From NCBI RefSeq assembly GCF_000328565.1, contig NC_019966.1, forward strand, positions 1,922,001 to 1,986,000: 64,000 nt of DNA. The letters are read 5' to 3'. This stretch comes from Mycobacterium sp. JS623 (GTDB lineage Bacteria > Actinomycetota > Actinomycetes > Mycobacteriales > Mycobacteriaceae). Each line of letters begins with the position of its first letter. The stretch's first letter is position 1. The translations under genes were made by a program, and so were the position numbers. This document shows positions 56,021-64,000 of this stretch, piece after piece. The notes beneath the pieces were generated by a model. The model did not search any database. It was not told the DNA's origin and saw only the letters and a list, made by a program, of their open reading frames with translations.

Positions 56021-56654
56021 GATGCAGCTTGAAAACGAGCTCGTAGCCCGCAATGTTCGGCGGTTCCGTCGAGAACGCGCCATGTCGATGGGGGAGCTGG
56101 CCCGCCGATCTGGTCTATCGAAACAGACGCTGTCGAAAATCGAGCAGGGCTGCGGCAACCCGACGGTGGACACCCTGGCTCAGCTCGGCGCTGCCCTCGA
56201 CCTGCCTGCGCGGCGACTATTCACCGAGTGGGGCACGCCTGTCTATGTAAAGCGCCACTACGAGGGCTCGTGGGTGGATGGGGCGGAACGGTCCGAGCGG
56301 ATCCTCGACGAAACCTACGGTTCGGGTTATGTGCGGACGTTGACGCTCAAGCTCGAGCGGGTGGATGGAGAACCTCGCGTCATCGGTGCGCACTCTGCCG
56401 GCACACTGCACCACCTGTATGTCATCTCCGGACGAGTATGGGCAGGCCCGGTCACCGAGCCGGTGGACCTGTCAGCCGGTGACTTCATCCGCTTCCCCGG
56501 CGACACACCACATCTGATCGCCTGCCGCTCTGAACGAGCATCGGCGCACATGGTCACCACGGTGCCGCAGGTACGCCAATTCGGGCCGACCGTGATCAAT
56601 GATGGCAACACTGAGCGGCTCCGCGACGGCGATGAGGCGGCCGCGTCGCGGTGA
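56001..56654 (+). CDS. XRE family regulator with cupin domain
   Basis: 217 residues from ATG 56001; GTG 55971 is also in frame. An N-terminal HTH (ARNVRRFRRERAMSMGELAR, SKQTLSKIEQG) and a C-terminal cupin sensor (HHLYVISGRVWAGPV, LSAGDFIRFPGDTPH). This architecture is common in repressors of small-molecule catabolism. Divergent from IclR across a gap rich in repeats, and followed by the palindrome that controls the CoA ligase gene. Confidence 0.88.
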   Translation: MSVKSDGMQLENELVARNVRRFRRERAMSMGELARRSGLSKQTLSKIEQGCGNPTVDTLAQLGAALDLPARRLFTEWGTPVYVKRHYEGSWVDGAERSERILDETYGSGYVRTLTLKLERVDGEPRVIGAHSAGTLHHLYVISGRVWAGPVTEPVDLSAGDFIRFPGDTPHLIACRSERASAHMVTTVPQVRQFGPTVINDGNTERLRDGDEAAASR

Positions 56655-56673
56655 TCGCGGCGGCCCCCGTCGT

Positions 56674-56690
56674 GTGCCGCAGCGCGGAAC
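56674..56690. promoter_or_regulatory. 17-bp palindrome, phenylpropionate-block operator (copy 4)
   Basis: GTGCCG-CAGCG-CGGAAC, 42 bp upstream of the leader ORF at 56733, which is coupled to the CoA ligase. The same distance is found before the homologous acyl-CoA dehydrogenase start at 39216. Confidence 0.72.
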
Positions 56691-56732
56691 AGCGACTCGG
56701 CGAAATCGGGGTGTAGCCGGTGCAATGACACG

Positions 56733-56813
56733 ATGAAGTCAAGCCTGTTGTTGCGGCGCGATCTTGACCTTCTGCTGTTTGAGTGGCGGCGGGGCGGAAG
56801 GGTCGAAACGTGA
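56733..56813 (+). pseudogene. Acyl-CoA dehydrogenase 5' remnant acting as a coupled leader ORF
   Basis: A 26-codon ORF beginning MKSSLLLRRDLDLLLFEW, almost the same as the start of the 595-residue dehydrogenase at 39216 (MKSLLLHRRDIDFLLFEW). Similarity includes about 15 bases before the start. It then ends in RRGGRVET and a TGA that overlaps the GTG of the ligase gene (GTGA). The rest of the dehydrogenase is gone. The stump keeps the operator, promoter and start, and probably couples translation into the ligase. Confidence 0.75.
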
Positions 56814-58438
56814 AAAGCACGATGCAGGACTACCCCTTGACGGTCGGCGCGATCCTCCGACACGGAACCAGTGTGCATGCGCAGCGACAGGTCCGAACGC
56901 TCCAGCCCGACGGCACCGTGCGAGCCTCGACCTTTCACCAAGTCGGCCTGCGGACAGCGCAGCTGGCCAACGCGTTACGCGATGTTGGAGTAACCGCCGA
57001 CACTCGAGTGGCCACCTTCATGTGGAACAACCAGGAGCACGTCGAGGCCTACTGCGCCATTCCAGCCATGGGAGCGGTGCTGCACACCCTCAACATCCGC
57101 TTGGCTGCAGAGCAAATCAGCTTCATCGCAAACCACGCCGAGGACGAAGTCGTCATCGTCGACGGCAGCCTGACGCAGCAACTGGCCTCTGTTTTGCCCG
57201 AGCTTCCGCTGGTGCACACCGTCATTGTGACCGGCAATGGAAATTTGGCGGACTTGGCCGAGACCGGGAAATCGGTTGTGCGCTACGGCGATTTCATCGC
57301 TGGCCAGCCGACTGGCTTTGACTGGCCGGAGCTAGATGAACGCTGCGCCGCCGCAATGTGTTACACGTCAGGCACAACGGGCAATCCCAAAGGTGTTGTG
57401 TATAGCCACCGATCGACATACCTGCACTCAATGGGCATCTGCGCCAAGGGCGCACTCGAGGTCGGACCCGACGATGTCGTGCTGCCCATCGTACCGATGT
57501 TCCATGCGAACGCCTGGGGGTTGATCTACGCCGCCATGATGGCCGGCGCCGACTTGGTGCTACCGGACCGCTTTCTGCAAGCAGAACCCGTGGTCGGACT
57601 CATTGAGAGCGAGCGGCCGACGATCGCCGGTGCCGTCCCCACGGTATGGAACGACATCCTGCGATACCTCGAGGACCGGCCTGACGCGGATATCTCGTCA
57701 TTGCGTCTGGTCGGCTGTGGTGGTTCAGCGACTCCGACGCACTTGATGCGGACCTTCCAGGAGAAGTATGGGGTATACATCGCCCAGGCGTGGGGGATGA
57801 CCGAGACCTCACCGCTGGCCACGATCTCCAAGCCGGCTGCCGAACTGCCGGAGGCACAGCACTGGCAACTGCGCTCTCTCCAAGGGCGACCCGTGTGCGG
57901 CGTCGAGATACGAATCGTCGACGGTGAGGGAACGGTGCTGCCGAATGATGGAACTGCGGTCGGCGAATTGCAGGTGCGAGGTCCATGGATCACCGGTGCC
58001 TACTTCGGGCGGGAATCGGAGGACTCGTTCAGCGATGGCTGGCTGGTCACCGGCGATGTTGGTTCGATTGATCCCGACGGGTATGTCACGCTGACTGATC
58101 GCGCCAAGGACGTCATCAAATCCGGTGGCGAGTGGATCTCCTCGGTACAACTGGAGCTCGTGATCTCCTCACATCCAGCGGTTTTCGAGGCTGCGGTCAT
58201 CGCCGTGCCCGACGACAGATGGCAGGAACGTCCGCTTGCCGCGGTCGTCTTGGACTCTGGTAAGGAGGTCAGCGTCGCGCAGCTGCAAGAGTTCGTGCGG
58301 GACAAGGTGGCGCGCTGGTGGGTTCCGGAACGATGGACGTTCGTCGATCGGCTGCCCCGAACGTCGACCGGCAAGTACGACAAGAAGCTTCTTCGTGATT
58401 CGCATCGCCGCGGGCTTCTTGGTGTGATCGAAGAATGA
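56810..58438 (+). CDS. AMP-dependent acyl-CoA synthetase/ligase
   Basis: 542 residues from GTG 56810. ANL enzyme of the medium/long-chain fatty-acid ligase type: P-loop YTSGTTGNPKGVVYSH, AWGMTETSP, the hinge region DRAKDVIKSGGEW and the adenylation Lys in TSTGKYDKKLL. Its promoter shares the 17-bp palindrome with the dioxygenase, hydratase and dehydrogenase genes. That suggests it activates phenylpropionate, cinnamate or a longer phenylalkanoate. A plain fatty-acid role is possible. Confidence 0.88.
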   Translation: MKSTMQDYPLTVGAILRHGTSVHAQRQVRTLQPDGTVRASTFHQVGLRTAQLANALRDVGVTADTRVATFMWNNQEHVEAYCAIPAMGAVLHTLNIRLAAEQISFIANHAEDEVVIVDGSLTQQLASVLPELPLVHTVIVTGNGNLADLAETGKSVVRYGDFIAGQPTGFDWPELDERCAAAMCYTSGTTGNPKGVVYSHRSTYLHSMGICAKGALEVGPDDVVLPIVPMFHANAWGLIYAAMMAGADLVLPDRFLQAEPVVGLIESERPTIAGAVPTVWNDILRYLEDRPDADISSLRLVGCGGSATPTHLMRTFQEKYGVYIAQAWGMTETSPLATISKPAAELPEAQHWQLRSLQGRPVCGVEIRIVDGEGTVLPNDGTAVGELQVRGPWITGAYFGRESEDSFSDGWLVTGDVGSIDPDGYVTLTDRAKDVIKSGGEWISSVQLELVISSHPAVFEAAVIAVPDDRWQERPLAAVVLDSGKEVSVAQLQEFVRDKVARWWVPERWTFVDRLPRTSTGKYDKKLLRDSHRRGLLGVIEE

Positions 58439-58449
58439 CCTGAGAGACG

Positions 58450-58467
58450 GCAACCGGTGACGGTTGC
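58450..58467 (+). terminator. Short hairpin after the CoA ligase gene
   Basis: GCAACCG-GTGA-CGGTTGC forms a perfect 7-bp stem with a GTGA loop, 12 bases after the ligase stop. No T-run follows, so it may be a weak terminator or an RNA-stabilising stem. The 3' arm sequence CGGTTGCGC recurs at 58498. Confidence 0.35.
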
Positions 58468-58519
58468 GCAGGGTCGCCGATCTGTAGAAACCACACCCGG
58501 TTGCGCGTGAAGATTAGTC

Positions 58520-59650
58520 ATGGCACAGGAAGACGCTGATCAGTCCGCAGCGAGCGTCGGCACGTCGGCCCTGCTCGACGGACTCGAGGGTGAAGCTCGA
58601 CGAGACCGGGCCGAATTGATCGCGTGGTTGATGCGGCGGGGCTTCACGGCCGACGAAATCTCGGCGTCGGTGACCCCGATGCTTTTGCCCGCGAACCGCG
58701 CGATGGGCGCCGACGGTGTGTATGTCTCCACGCGTGAGATGGTGCATGCGACCGGCATTGACCTTGAGCTCCTACAGGGGATGCAGCGAGCCGCGGGTCT
58801 GCCCCGTATCGATGATCCCGACGCTGCTGTATTGCCGCGGGCCGACGTCGAGGCCGCGACGCGAGCCAAGTATCTTCTCGACTTCGGTGTCGATCCAGAT
58901 GACATGCTTGCCATTGTCAGGGTGCTCGCGGAGGGACTACGCCGTGGAGCTGCCATGATGCGCGAACCGGCCTTCAAGGCTTTCGCAACACCTGGAGCGA
59001 GCGAGGTTGATGTCGCAGAGTCCGCCGACGCGTTGGCGCAGGCCGTCATTCCCTCGCTCAAGAGAATGGTTGAAGGCCTGTTGATGTTGCAGGTACGCCA
59101 CATGTTCGAAGGGGAGGGAATCACCGCCGCCGAACGCGCAACTGGACGGCTTCCCGGCGCCCGCCAGGTTGCGGTTGCATTTGCCGACCTTGCCGGTTTC
59201 ACCCGGCTCGGCGAGATGTTGCCGCCCGAGGATCTCCAACGCGTGGCAGGCAGGCTCGGCGAATTGGCTCATGACGTTGCTGTGCCGCCGGTGTCGTTTG
59301 TCAAAACCATTGGTGATGCAGCGATGTTCGTGTCAACGGACACGGATCGGCTGATCGCCGCCCTCTTGGACCTGATCGACCTCGCCGCCGCCCACGACTT
59401 ACCGCAATTGCGTGGGGGTGTGGCGACGGGGCTCGCCGTCAGCCGTGCAGGGGACTGGTTCGGCAGCCCGGTGAACATCGCCAGCCGCGTCACCGGACTC
59501 GCACGCGCTGGCACAGTCGTGGTTACGGCTTCTGCACGCAAGACAGTCGGTACAGCCGCAGGACTCGTGTGGTCCCCGGCAGGGGCGCAACATCTGCGCG
59601 GCGTGCCCGGCCGTGTGCGGCTGTATCGCGTGTCCCGCGCGCCACATTAG
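58520..59650 (+). CDS. Class III adenylate cyclase with N-terminal regulatory domain (Rv1264-like)
   Basis: 376 residues. The N-terminal 200 residues match the autoinhibitory, pH-responsive domain of Rv1264-type cyclases (LLDGLEGEARRDRAELIAWL, PMLLPANR). The catalytic domain keeps the metal Asp223 (FADLAGFT) and Asp266, the Lys262 of KTIGDA, and the transition-state Asn319/Arg323 (VNIASRV), so it should be active. It makes cAMP. A stump of a paralogue lies at 19327. Its link to the aromatic genes is unclear. Confidence 0.88.
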   Translation: MAQEDADQSAASVGTSALLDGLEGEARRDRAELIAWLMRRGFTADEISASVTPMLLPANRAMGADGVYVSTREMVHATGIDLELLQGMQRAAGLPRIDDPDAAVLPRADVEAATRAKYLLDFGVDPDDMLAIVRVLAEGLRRGAAMMREPAFKAFATPGASEVDVAESADALAQAVIPSLKRMVEGLLMLQVRHMFEGEGITAAERATGRLPGARQVAVAFADLAGFTRLGEMLPPEDLQRVAGRLGELAHDVAVPPVSFVKTIGDAAMFVSTDTDRLIAALLDLIDLAAAHDLPQLRGGVATGLAVSRAGDWFGSPVNIASRVTGLARAGTVVVTASARKTVGTAAGLVWSPAGAQHLRGVPGRVRLYRVSRAPH

Positions 59651-59778
59651 ACGGCTGAAACGGCGGGCGGCGGCACTTGGCGCCGACTGGACGCCAAAGG
59701 CGGAGAGCGACAAAGGTTCGAGCTTGTAGTTTCTTTGCATTCGCAGACAGGTGCTGGGACAGTTGCACTTGGCTGCAG

Positions 59779-60802
59779 AGCTCTGGAAAAACGGGGATGC
59801 CGAAGGCGGTGCGACACACCTATGGCTCCTTTGCCGCGGCGCGAGCGCAATGGCAGACGGTACTGGGGTTGACGTCGGCGGATCGGATTCAGATATTAAC
59901 CCCCCCTCCGCACATTCTCGGTCTCTTGAACATCGTGACGGCGATGGAGAATGACGTTTGGATGCGACTGCACCGCAGGTTCGACGTCGATGCCATGTTG
60001 AGGACAATCGATCGTGATCGGATCACGATCTGAGATGGCGGTGGCACCAATCGCGCTGGCGATGGCCGCTCATCCCACGCTTGAGTCATACGACCTTTCG
60101 TCGCTTCGGTACATGGTCTGGGGTGCGACTCCATTCGCGCCGAGCGTCGCCGAGATTGTGAGCCGACGAGCAGGCGTTCGCTGGGTAATAGCCTACGGCG
60201 CAAGCGAAGTGCCCGTCATCGCCTGCAATCCGCTTCATGCGCCGAGACTCGATACCGTCGGTCCAGCCGTACCCGGGGTCGAGGTCCGTATCGTCGCTGC
60301 GGATACCGGAGAGATCGCGTCGATTGGGGAAGCAGGTGAAGTGCAGGTTCGGTCGGATTCGATGATGGCCGGCTATCTACCAGAGGACGCGTCAACCGAG
60401 GCGTTCGCAAGCGGATGGTATCGGACGGGTGATATCGGAACCGTCGATGCTGACGGGTATCTCAGGATCACGGATCGGCTAAAGGAGATGATAGAGGTTC
60501 GTGGGTTCCAAGTCGCCCCTGCCGAGATCGAGGCCGTACTTCATCGGCATCCGTCGGTCGCGGATTGCGCCGCCTTCGGAGTCCCCGACGCAGTTGACGG
60601 TGAGGCGATTGTCATCGCAGTGGAACCACGCGCAGAAGTCGAAGCAGCAGAACTCATTTCGTTTGTTCGTGAACGACTTGCTTCTTGCAAGCAACCACGA
60701 GTAGTCCTGTTCGTCGCACAGATCCCACACAGCGCATCTGGCGAGGTGCTACGTCGAATGCTCAAGGAGGTCTACCAACCGCCGCCAGAGACGATCATAT
60801 GA
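59779..60802 (+). pseudogene. Inactivated acyl-CoA synthetase (5' truncated, frameshifted)
   Basis: Homology to ANL ligases begins abruptly at the P-loop (SSGKTGMPKAVRHT, with Lys replacing a conserved Thr); the N-terminal third is missing. One frame runs to a TGA at 60031. The second frame continues from EMAVAPIALAMAAHP through AYGASEVPV, TGDIGTVDADG and the hinge to the C-terminal SASGEVLRRML, where the adenylation Lys is replaced by Glu-Val. The join is one extra T in ATCTGAGATG. The second part has a start-like codon at 60014 but would lack the ATP site. About 130 bases before it (59651-59778) show nothing clear. Confidence 0.8.
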
Positions 60803-60856
60803 TGTACCGCTCGAGGCCCGGCACCGGAGCATCACGGGGTACCAACATCCCAGGTG

Positions 60857-61549
60857 TCAACTAGACCGTTCTGCAACACTGCGGATCGTTAGCGACCGTT
60901 TCATATGTTCGACCAGTTCCCTTGCCACTTCGTCGGCGGGACGGTCGCATCCAGAGTTGGCCCAATCAGTCAGCCAGACCTGCAACGCCGACACCGCCAA
61001 GCCGGCCAACACCGATGGACTCATTGACGGCGTCTCGCCAGAAGCGATGACGTCCTCAGCCAATTCGACCATGGTGTCAAGACCTATCTGCCATGCGGCT
61101 CGCTGGTTCCCACGTCCCCAGTCGACGCCTGCGGTGGCCCAGTTCAACCCTTCGTTGATGTGGAGGCGCAGATAGTTCGGGTGCTCGGTGAAATAGACGA
61201 CTAGTGCCCGCAGTGCGCTGAATAACCGGTCGAGCGGCGTGTCAACGTCTTCTAGCGCTTGCCGTCCCGCAGCGATGAACTCGTCCATTCGTTGACGATT
61301 GAGCGCATCCCAAATCTCGTCTTTACCGGCGAAGTTCTTGTACACCGTCGCGAGAGACACATCGGCGGTCCGAGCGATGTCGGTGACCTTCGTTTTGTCG
61401 AAGCCCGCTCTGGCGAATTCGAACTCTGCGGCAGAGATGATCTGCTGGCGGTACATGTCGCGGCGTGCATCGCGAATATTCGGAACTTTCACAACTCTTC
61501 TGCCACCACGTAGGGCCACCTCTCTGCCGAGGTCTGACGTTCGAATCAT
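60857..61549 (-). CDS. TetR family transcriptional regulator
   Basis: About 230 residues from ATG 61549; GTG 61522 and an extended GTG 61663 are alternatives. N-terminal HTH (IISAAEFEFARAGFDKTKVT, VSLATVYKNFAGKDE), then a helical ligand domain (TEHPNYLRLHINEG). Divergent from a membrane protein gene, with a perfect 16-bp palindrome between them. Probably represses that gene and itself. Confidence 0.87.
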   Translation of the reverse strand: MIRTSDLGREVALRGGRRVVKVPNIRDARRDMYRQQIISAAEFEFARAGFDKTKVTDIARTADVSLATVYKNFAGKDEIWDALNRQRMDEFIAAGRQALEDVDTPLDRLFSALRALVVYFTEHPNYLRLHINEGLNWATAGVDWGRGNQRAAWQIGLDTMVELAEDVIASGETPSMSPSVLAGLAVSALQVWLTDWANSGCDRPADEVARELVEHMKRSLTIRSVAERSS

Positions 61550-61676
61550 AGGCGGGCAAGCCGCAGACGTGGACTGAGCGCTGCCCACCCCGCGTGCAAG
61601 CCAGCGTGTCGCCCGCTTGGACGTGATCCACGGCGGGACAGCCCATTGCGCCGCGGCGAACACGCTGCTATCTTAC

Positions 61677-61692
61677 CAGAATCATGATTCTG
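61677..61692. promoter_or_regulatory. Perfect 16-bp palindrome, TetR operator candidate
   Basis: CAGAATCATGATTCTG is fully self-complementary and lies between the divergent TetR and membrane-protein genes, 67 bp before the latter. Position and symmetry are those of TetR operators. Confidence 0.68.
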
Positions 61693-61759
61693 TTTATCAG
61701 TACTAATGTTCTGCTAGACCGCTGAGCAGCCAGATGAGCACATTGAAAAAGGGGTTAAC

Positions 61760-62572
61760 GTGACGATGCGCGAGGAAGAACACGACTTCGCTAGACCATG
61801 GGCGAAGCGGCGCGTCAAGGTCTACGCCTGGTGCTCTGCGATCACCGCCACGGTCGCTGTCGGAAGCATCATTGGTGTCGGCGTGGGCTGGATCCCCATG
61901 GTGCCCCTGACAGGAGTCATTGCCTGCTTCCTGTTCATGACGCCAGTTTTCGTCATGTTCGGGGCATCGTGGATCAACGCTCCGGGCGAGACGCGAACAA
62001 CGCTGGAAAAGGCCAACGAGTTTCAGATGCTTTGGTTCTGCATCGCGGGCGCGGCGAGCGAGTTGTGGTGGGAAGTGGCATGGCTGGTCGGTGATCTTGC
62101 GGGGTGGATGCACATCAACGACCAGCAGCGGTGGGGATGGGTCTTTTGGTATTACGGCATTAATGACGTGCGGTATCTCAATAGCGACGGGCCGTTGTGG
62201 GCCATGGAACTGGTCGTCGTGGTTGGTGCTGCCGTTTTGCTGTTCTCGTGGTGGAAGCTGAGGAAGGCAGGCAACGACCCCCACAAGCGCATCCGGCCAC
62301 TGTGGTGGAGTTTTGCGACCATGTCGGCGATGTTGACGGTGTTCTTCATCTACTTCGTCGCCGAAGCACGCCATGGGTTCCCCAATTTTCCCCGCCATGG
62401 ATTCTGGGATGTCTCGATCGTCCTGATCTACGAGAACCTGCCGTGGATGATCGCGCCCGTCGTCAGCCTGCCTTTCGTCGCCAAGCAGTTGGGCTACCTA
62501 TACCGCAAGACCGTCTCCGCGCCGGTTGACAACTTTGCGCCCGACGGCCGCACGACTGCAATCGGCGTCTGA
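61760..62572 (+). CDS. Polytopic membrane protein of unknown function
   Basis: 270 residues; GTG 61760 or ATG 61766. About six hydrophobic segments: residues 25-45, 50-68, 87-112, 150-172, 188-208 and a weak one near 225-240. Trp-rich, charged motifs (SELWWEVAWLVGD, WYYGINDVRYLNSDGPLWAM) lie in or between the helices. The layout recalls emopamil-binding/EXPERA-like membrane proteins, but I cannot confirm the family. Controlled in all likelihood by the divergent TetR. A terminator hairpin follows, so it is a single-gene unit. Confidence 0.75.
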   Translation: MTMREEEHDFARPWAKRRVKVYAWCSAITATVAVGSIIGVGVGWIPMVPLTGVIACFLFMTPVFVMFGASWINAPGETRTTLEKANEFQMLWFCIAGAASELWWEVAWLVGDLAGWMHINDQQRWGWVFWYYGINDVRYLNSDGPLWAMELVVVVGAAVLLFSWWKLRKAGNDPHKRIRPLWWSFATMSAMLTVFFIYFVAEARHGFPNFPRHGFWDVSIVLIYENLPWMIAPVVSLPFVAKQLGYLYRKTVSAPVDNFAPDGRTTAIGV

Positions 62573-62590
62573 AACAGACCATTGTCACCG

Positions 62591-62636
62591 AACACCGCCC
62601 GACGCAATGGCTTTCGGCCAGCGGCCGGGCGGTGTT
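62591..62636 (+). terminator. Rho-independent-like terminator after the membrane protein gene
   Basis: AACACCGCCCG (62591-62601) pairs perfectly with CGGGCGGTGTT (62626-62636), an 11-bp GC-rich stem followed by TCGTTT. It lies 19 bases past the stop. Confidence 0.65.
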
Positions 62637-62931
62637 TCGTTTCGGGCATGTGGATCACACCTGACTCATCGCTTCGCGCAACTCGCCGCACGCACGCATC
62701 TAGGGGTGGGCAGTTGTGAAGAGTGAAAATGAGAAACCTCATTTGGACGCGCGCGATGAGTCGCAGGAGAATGCACTTCCCGAATCCAACTGCCGGGCCG
62801 AATCTAAGTTAGTCACCTTGTCGGAGGAGGAAATTCGCCACCTGCTGTTGGTGCTGCGCCACCGCGCGGTCTCGCCTCACCGCCCCCATCGGCCTCCTCG
62901 CTGAAGACGACGTCGCCGCTGACGTGCGAGG
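62637..62931 (+). other. Region with no convincing gene
   Basis: Nearly 300 bases. A 62-codon frame at 62716-62904 starts GTG and is polar and charged at first (LVTLSEEEIRHLLLVLRH in its middle), then Arg/His/Pro-rich. It has no recognisable family and may be the stump of a lost gene next to the recombinase remnant. Confidence 0.4.
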
Positions 62932-63034
62932 TCAGGTCCCATCGACGCTAAGTGAGCGATAGACAGTGGCTCGACTGACTTTGAGGGTGTTCGCAATGGT
63001 GATGGCCGACTCGCCGCTCCCCGATGCCGACCAT
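62932..63034 (-). pseudogene. C-terminal remnant of a serine recombinase/resolvase
   Basis: On the minus strand the frame ending at TGA 62932 reads SGESAITIANTLKVSRATVY then RSLSVDGT. This is the HTH tail of resolvase/invertase family serine recombinases. An in-frame stop lies just upstream of this segment, and no catalytic domain is present. It is a scar of a mobile element. Confidence 0.68.
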
Positions 63035-63163
63035 CCTCAATGGGGCGCAAGCAGCTTTCGCTCAGCGGATGTATGCACCGTGCCGGGCCTGACACCGCTT
63101 GCCGACATCGAGTCGGCGCCCATGACGCCGCTGCTTCGGTGGCAATCACAACGGCATGCCGGT

Positions 63164-63639
63164 GGACCCGGACGTGAACATGATCTTGGCAACCGTGGCG
63201 ACGATTCCCACCGTTTGACGTACGCGGAGGTCACCTCGGGCCTCGTCGCGGCTCTGGGTCTACCGGGCGCCATGCCACCGGGCCGGCCCGGGGATCCGAA
63301 CAGCGACGACGATTGGTTCGTCACCGACTGGATGGACACCACCCGCGCCCAAGAGGCGTTTGCATTTCCAGAACCACTCGTGGCCCGAACTGCGGGCCGG
63401 ATTGTCGAGAAGTACCGATTGTTGCGCTACCAAGGCCCGCTCATCGCCCGGCTTGTGCGAGTGGTCATGGCGCGCCGGTCGCCGTATCGGAACGCACCCG
63501 GTCAGTACGCCGACCCGTGGGGGAAATACGTGCCAAATTGGGCGAGCCGTTATGGATCGGCCCAAAGAGGTTCCAACGACGTAGGTTTCACGCCAGACCC
63601 GCTGCAGTCACCCGGGCGGACCAGAACTGCATATGGTGA
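63164..63639 (+). pseudogene. 3' fragment of an NAD-dependent epimerase/dehydratase, multiply frameshifted
   Basis: The frames together read LGNRGDDSHRLTYAEVTSGL, LGLPGAMPPGRPGDP, FVTDWMDTTRAQEAFAF (frame a). Then QNHSWPELRAGL follows in frame b, APGQYADPWG in frame a, and EIRAKLGEPLWIGPKRF in frame c. This is the expected order for the C-terminal part of a mycobacterial epimerase-like protein. At least three shifts are needed, one in the GGGGG run near 63521. The N-terminal Rossmann domain is absent. Confidence 0.72.
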
Positions 63640-63651
63640 GAAAGGATTTTC

Positions 63652-64000
63652 ATGCGAGTGCCTCGTGCTGTCGCACAGTTCAATCGCCGTGTCACTAATC
63701 CTGTGGCTCGCTCGCTCACACCGTGGCTTCCGTGCCTAGGGACGCTCGAGCACACCGGACGCAAGTCAGGCAGGCATTATCGAACGCCCCTCTTGGTGTT
63801 CAAGACCCGGGACGGCTTCGTCATTCTCATCGGCTACGGGCCTGAAACGGACTGGGTCAAAAACGTATTGGCCGGCGGGCCGACCGTACTGCACAAGCGG
63901 GGCAACGCCCTCGCGTTGGGCAGCCCGCGCATCGTCAGTAAAGCTGAGGCCGCGCCCCTTATCAGGCCGGCACCCCGATCGCTCTATCGGCTGTTCCCCT
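63652..64000 (+). CDS. Deazaflavin (F420)-dependent nitroreductase family protein (partial)
   Basis: The frame is open to the window edge (116 codons). ATG 63652 has AAAGGA upstream. It reads LEHTGRKSGRHYRTPLLVFK then GFVILIGYGPETDWVKNVLA and GNALALGSPRIV. This is the split beta-barrel DDN/FDR family that binds F420 and reduces or hydrogenates lipophilic substrates. F420 dependence is typical of mycobacteria. The C-terminus lies outside the window. Confidence 0.83.
   Translation, partial: MRVPRAVAQFNRRVTNPVARSLTPWLPCLGTLEHTGRKSGRHYRTPLLVFKTRDGFVILIGYGPETDWVKNVLAGGPTVLHKRGNALALGSPRIVSKAEAAPLIRPAPRSLYRLFP

Noticed and set aside
62716..62904. 62-codon open frame
   Set aside because: No family resemblance and an Arg/His/Pro-rich end; not strong enough to call a gene.

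Overview
The window is high-GC actinobacterial chromosome, almost certainly a Mycobacterium or close relative. It has a complete run of mceB to mceF with Mce-associated genes, DUF732 and CAP-domain secreted proteins, GTG starts, ATGA/GTGA stop-start overlaps, an Rv1264-like adenylate cyclase and a PknK-like kinase. I see no rRNA, tRNA or CRISPR.

Layout. 1-9.9 kb: mce operon (end of mceA, mceB-F), a MarR regulator, a decayed second mceF, two Mce-associated membrane proteins and two secreted proteins. 10.1-12.9 kb: SDR, alpha/beta hydrolase and AraC regulator on the minus strand. 13.1-19.2 kb: a beta-oxidation-like operon (Rossmann reductase, SCP2-type thiolase, enoyl-CoA hydratase, acyl-CoA dehydrogenase, CoA ligase). 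19.3-37.1 kb: an aromatic operon framed by two large ATPase/TPR regulators. Its first gene is a Baeyer-Villiger monooxygenase fused to an HSL-type esterase. Then come a multicomponent phenol hydroxylase (dmpLMNOP type) and the catechol ortho pathway (catB, catA, catC, 3-oxoadipate CoA-transferase, enol-lactonase). Read in order, the genes can take an aryl alkyl ketone to an aryl ester, a phenol, catechol, muconate and 3-oxoadipyl-CoA; only the last thiolase is missing.

37-58.5 kb: a second aromatic block resembling 3-phenylpropionate/cinnamate catabolism. It has a Rieske dioxygenase (alpha, ferredoxin, reductase, beta), dihydrodiol dehydrogenase, MhpB-type extradiol dioxygenase, MhpC hydrolase and MhpD/F/E. 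A PHA synthase and a PHA-depolymerase-like hydrolase sit inside it, with acyl-CoA dehydrogenase, CoA ligase, nitroreductase, IclR and XRE-cupin regulators around it. 58.5-64 kb: adenylate cyclase, an inactivated CoA ligase, TetR with a divergent membrane protein, then a scarred stretch (recombinase remnant, frameshifted epimerase) and the start of a deazaflavin-dependent nitroreductase.

Two candidate regulatory codes emerge from the DNA. A 17-bp palindrome (GTGCCG-N5-CGRMAC) occurs four times and serves five start codons, always 41-43 bp upstream, and all five genes are in the phenylpropionate block. A triple 12-bp direct repeat (ACAGGTATnCCn) lies in three intergenic regions: before the ketone/phenol operon, before the nitroreductase operon and between the IclR and XRE genes. 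This links the two aromatic blocks. The window also carries many gene remnants (mceF, cyclase, acyl-CoA dehydrogenase leader, CoA ligase, epimerase, recombinase), so it has been rearranged repeatedly.
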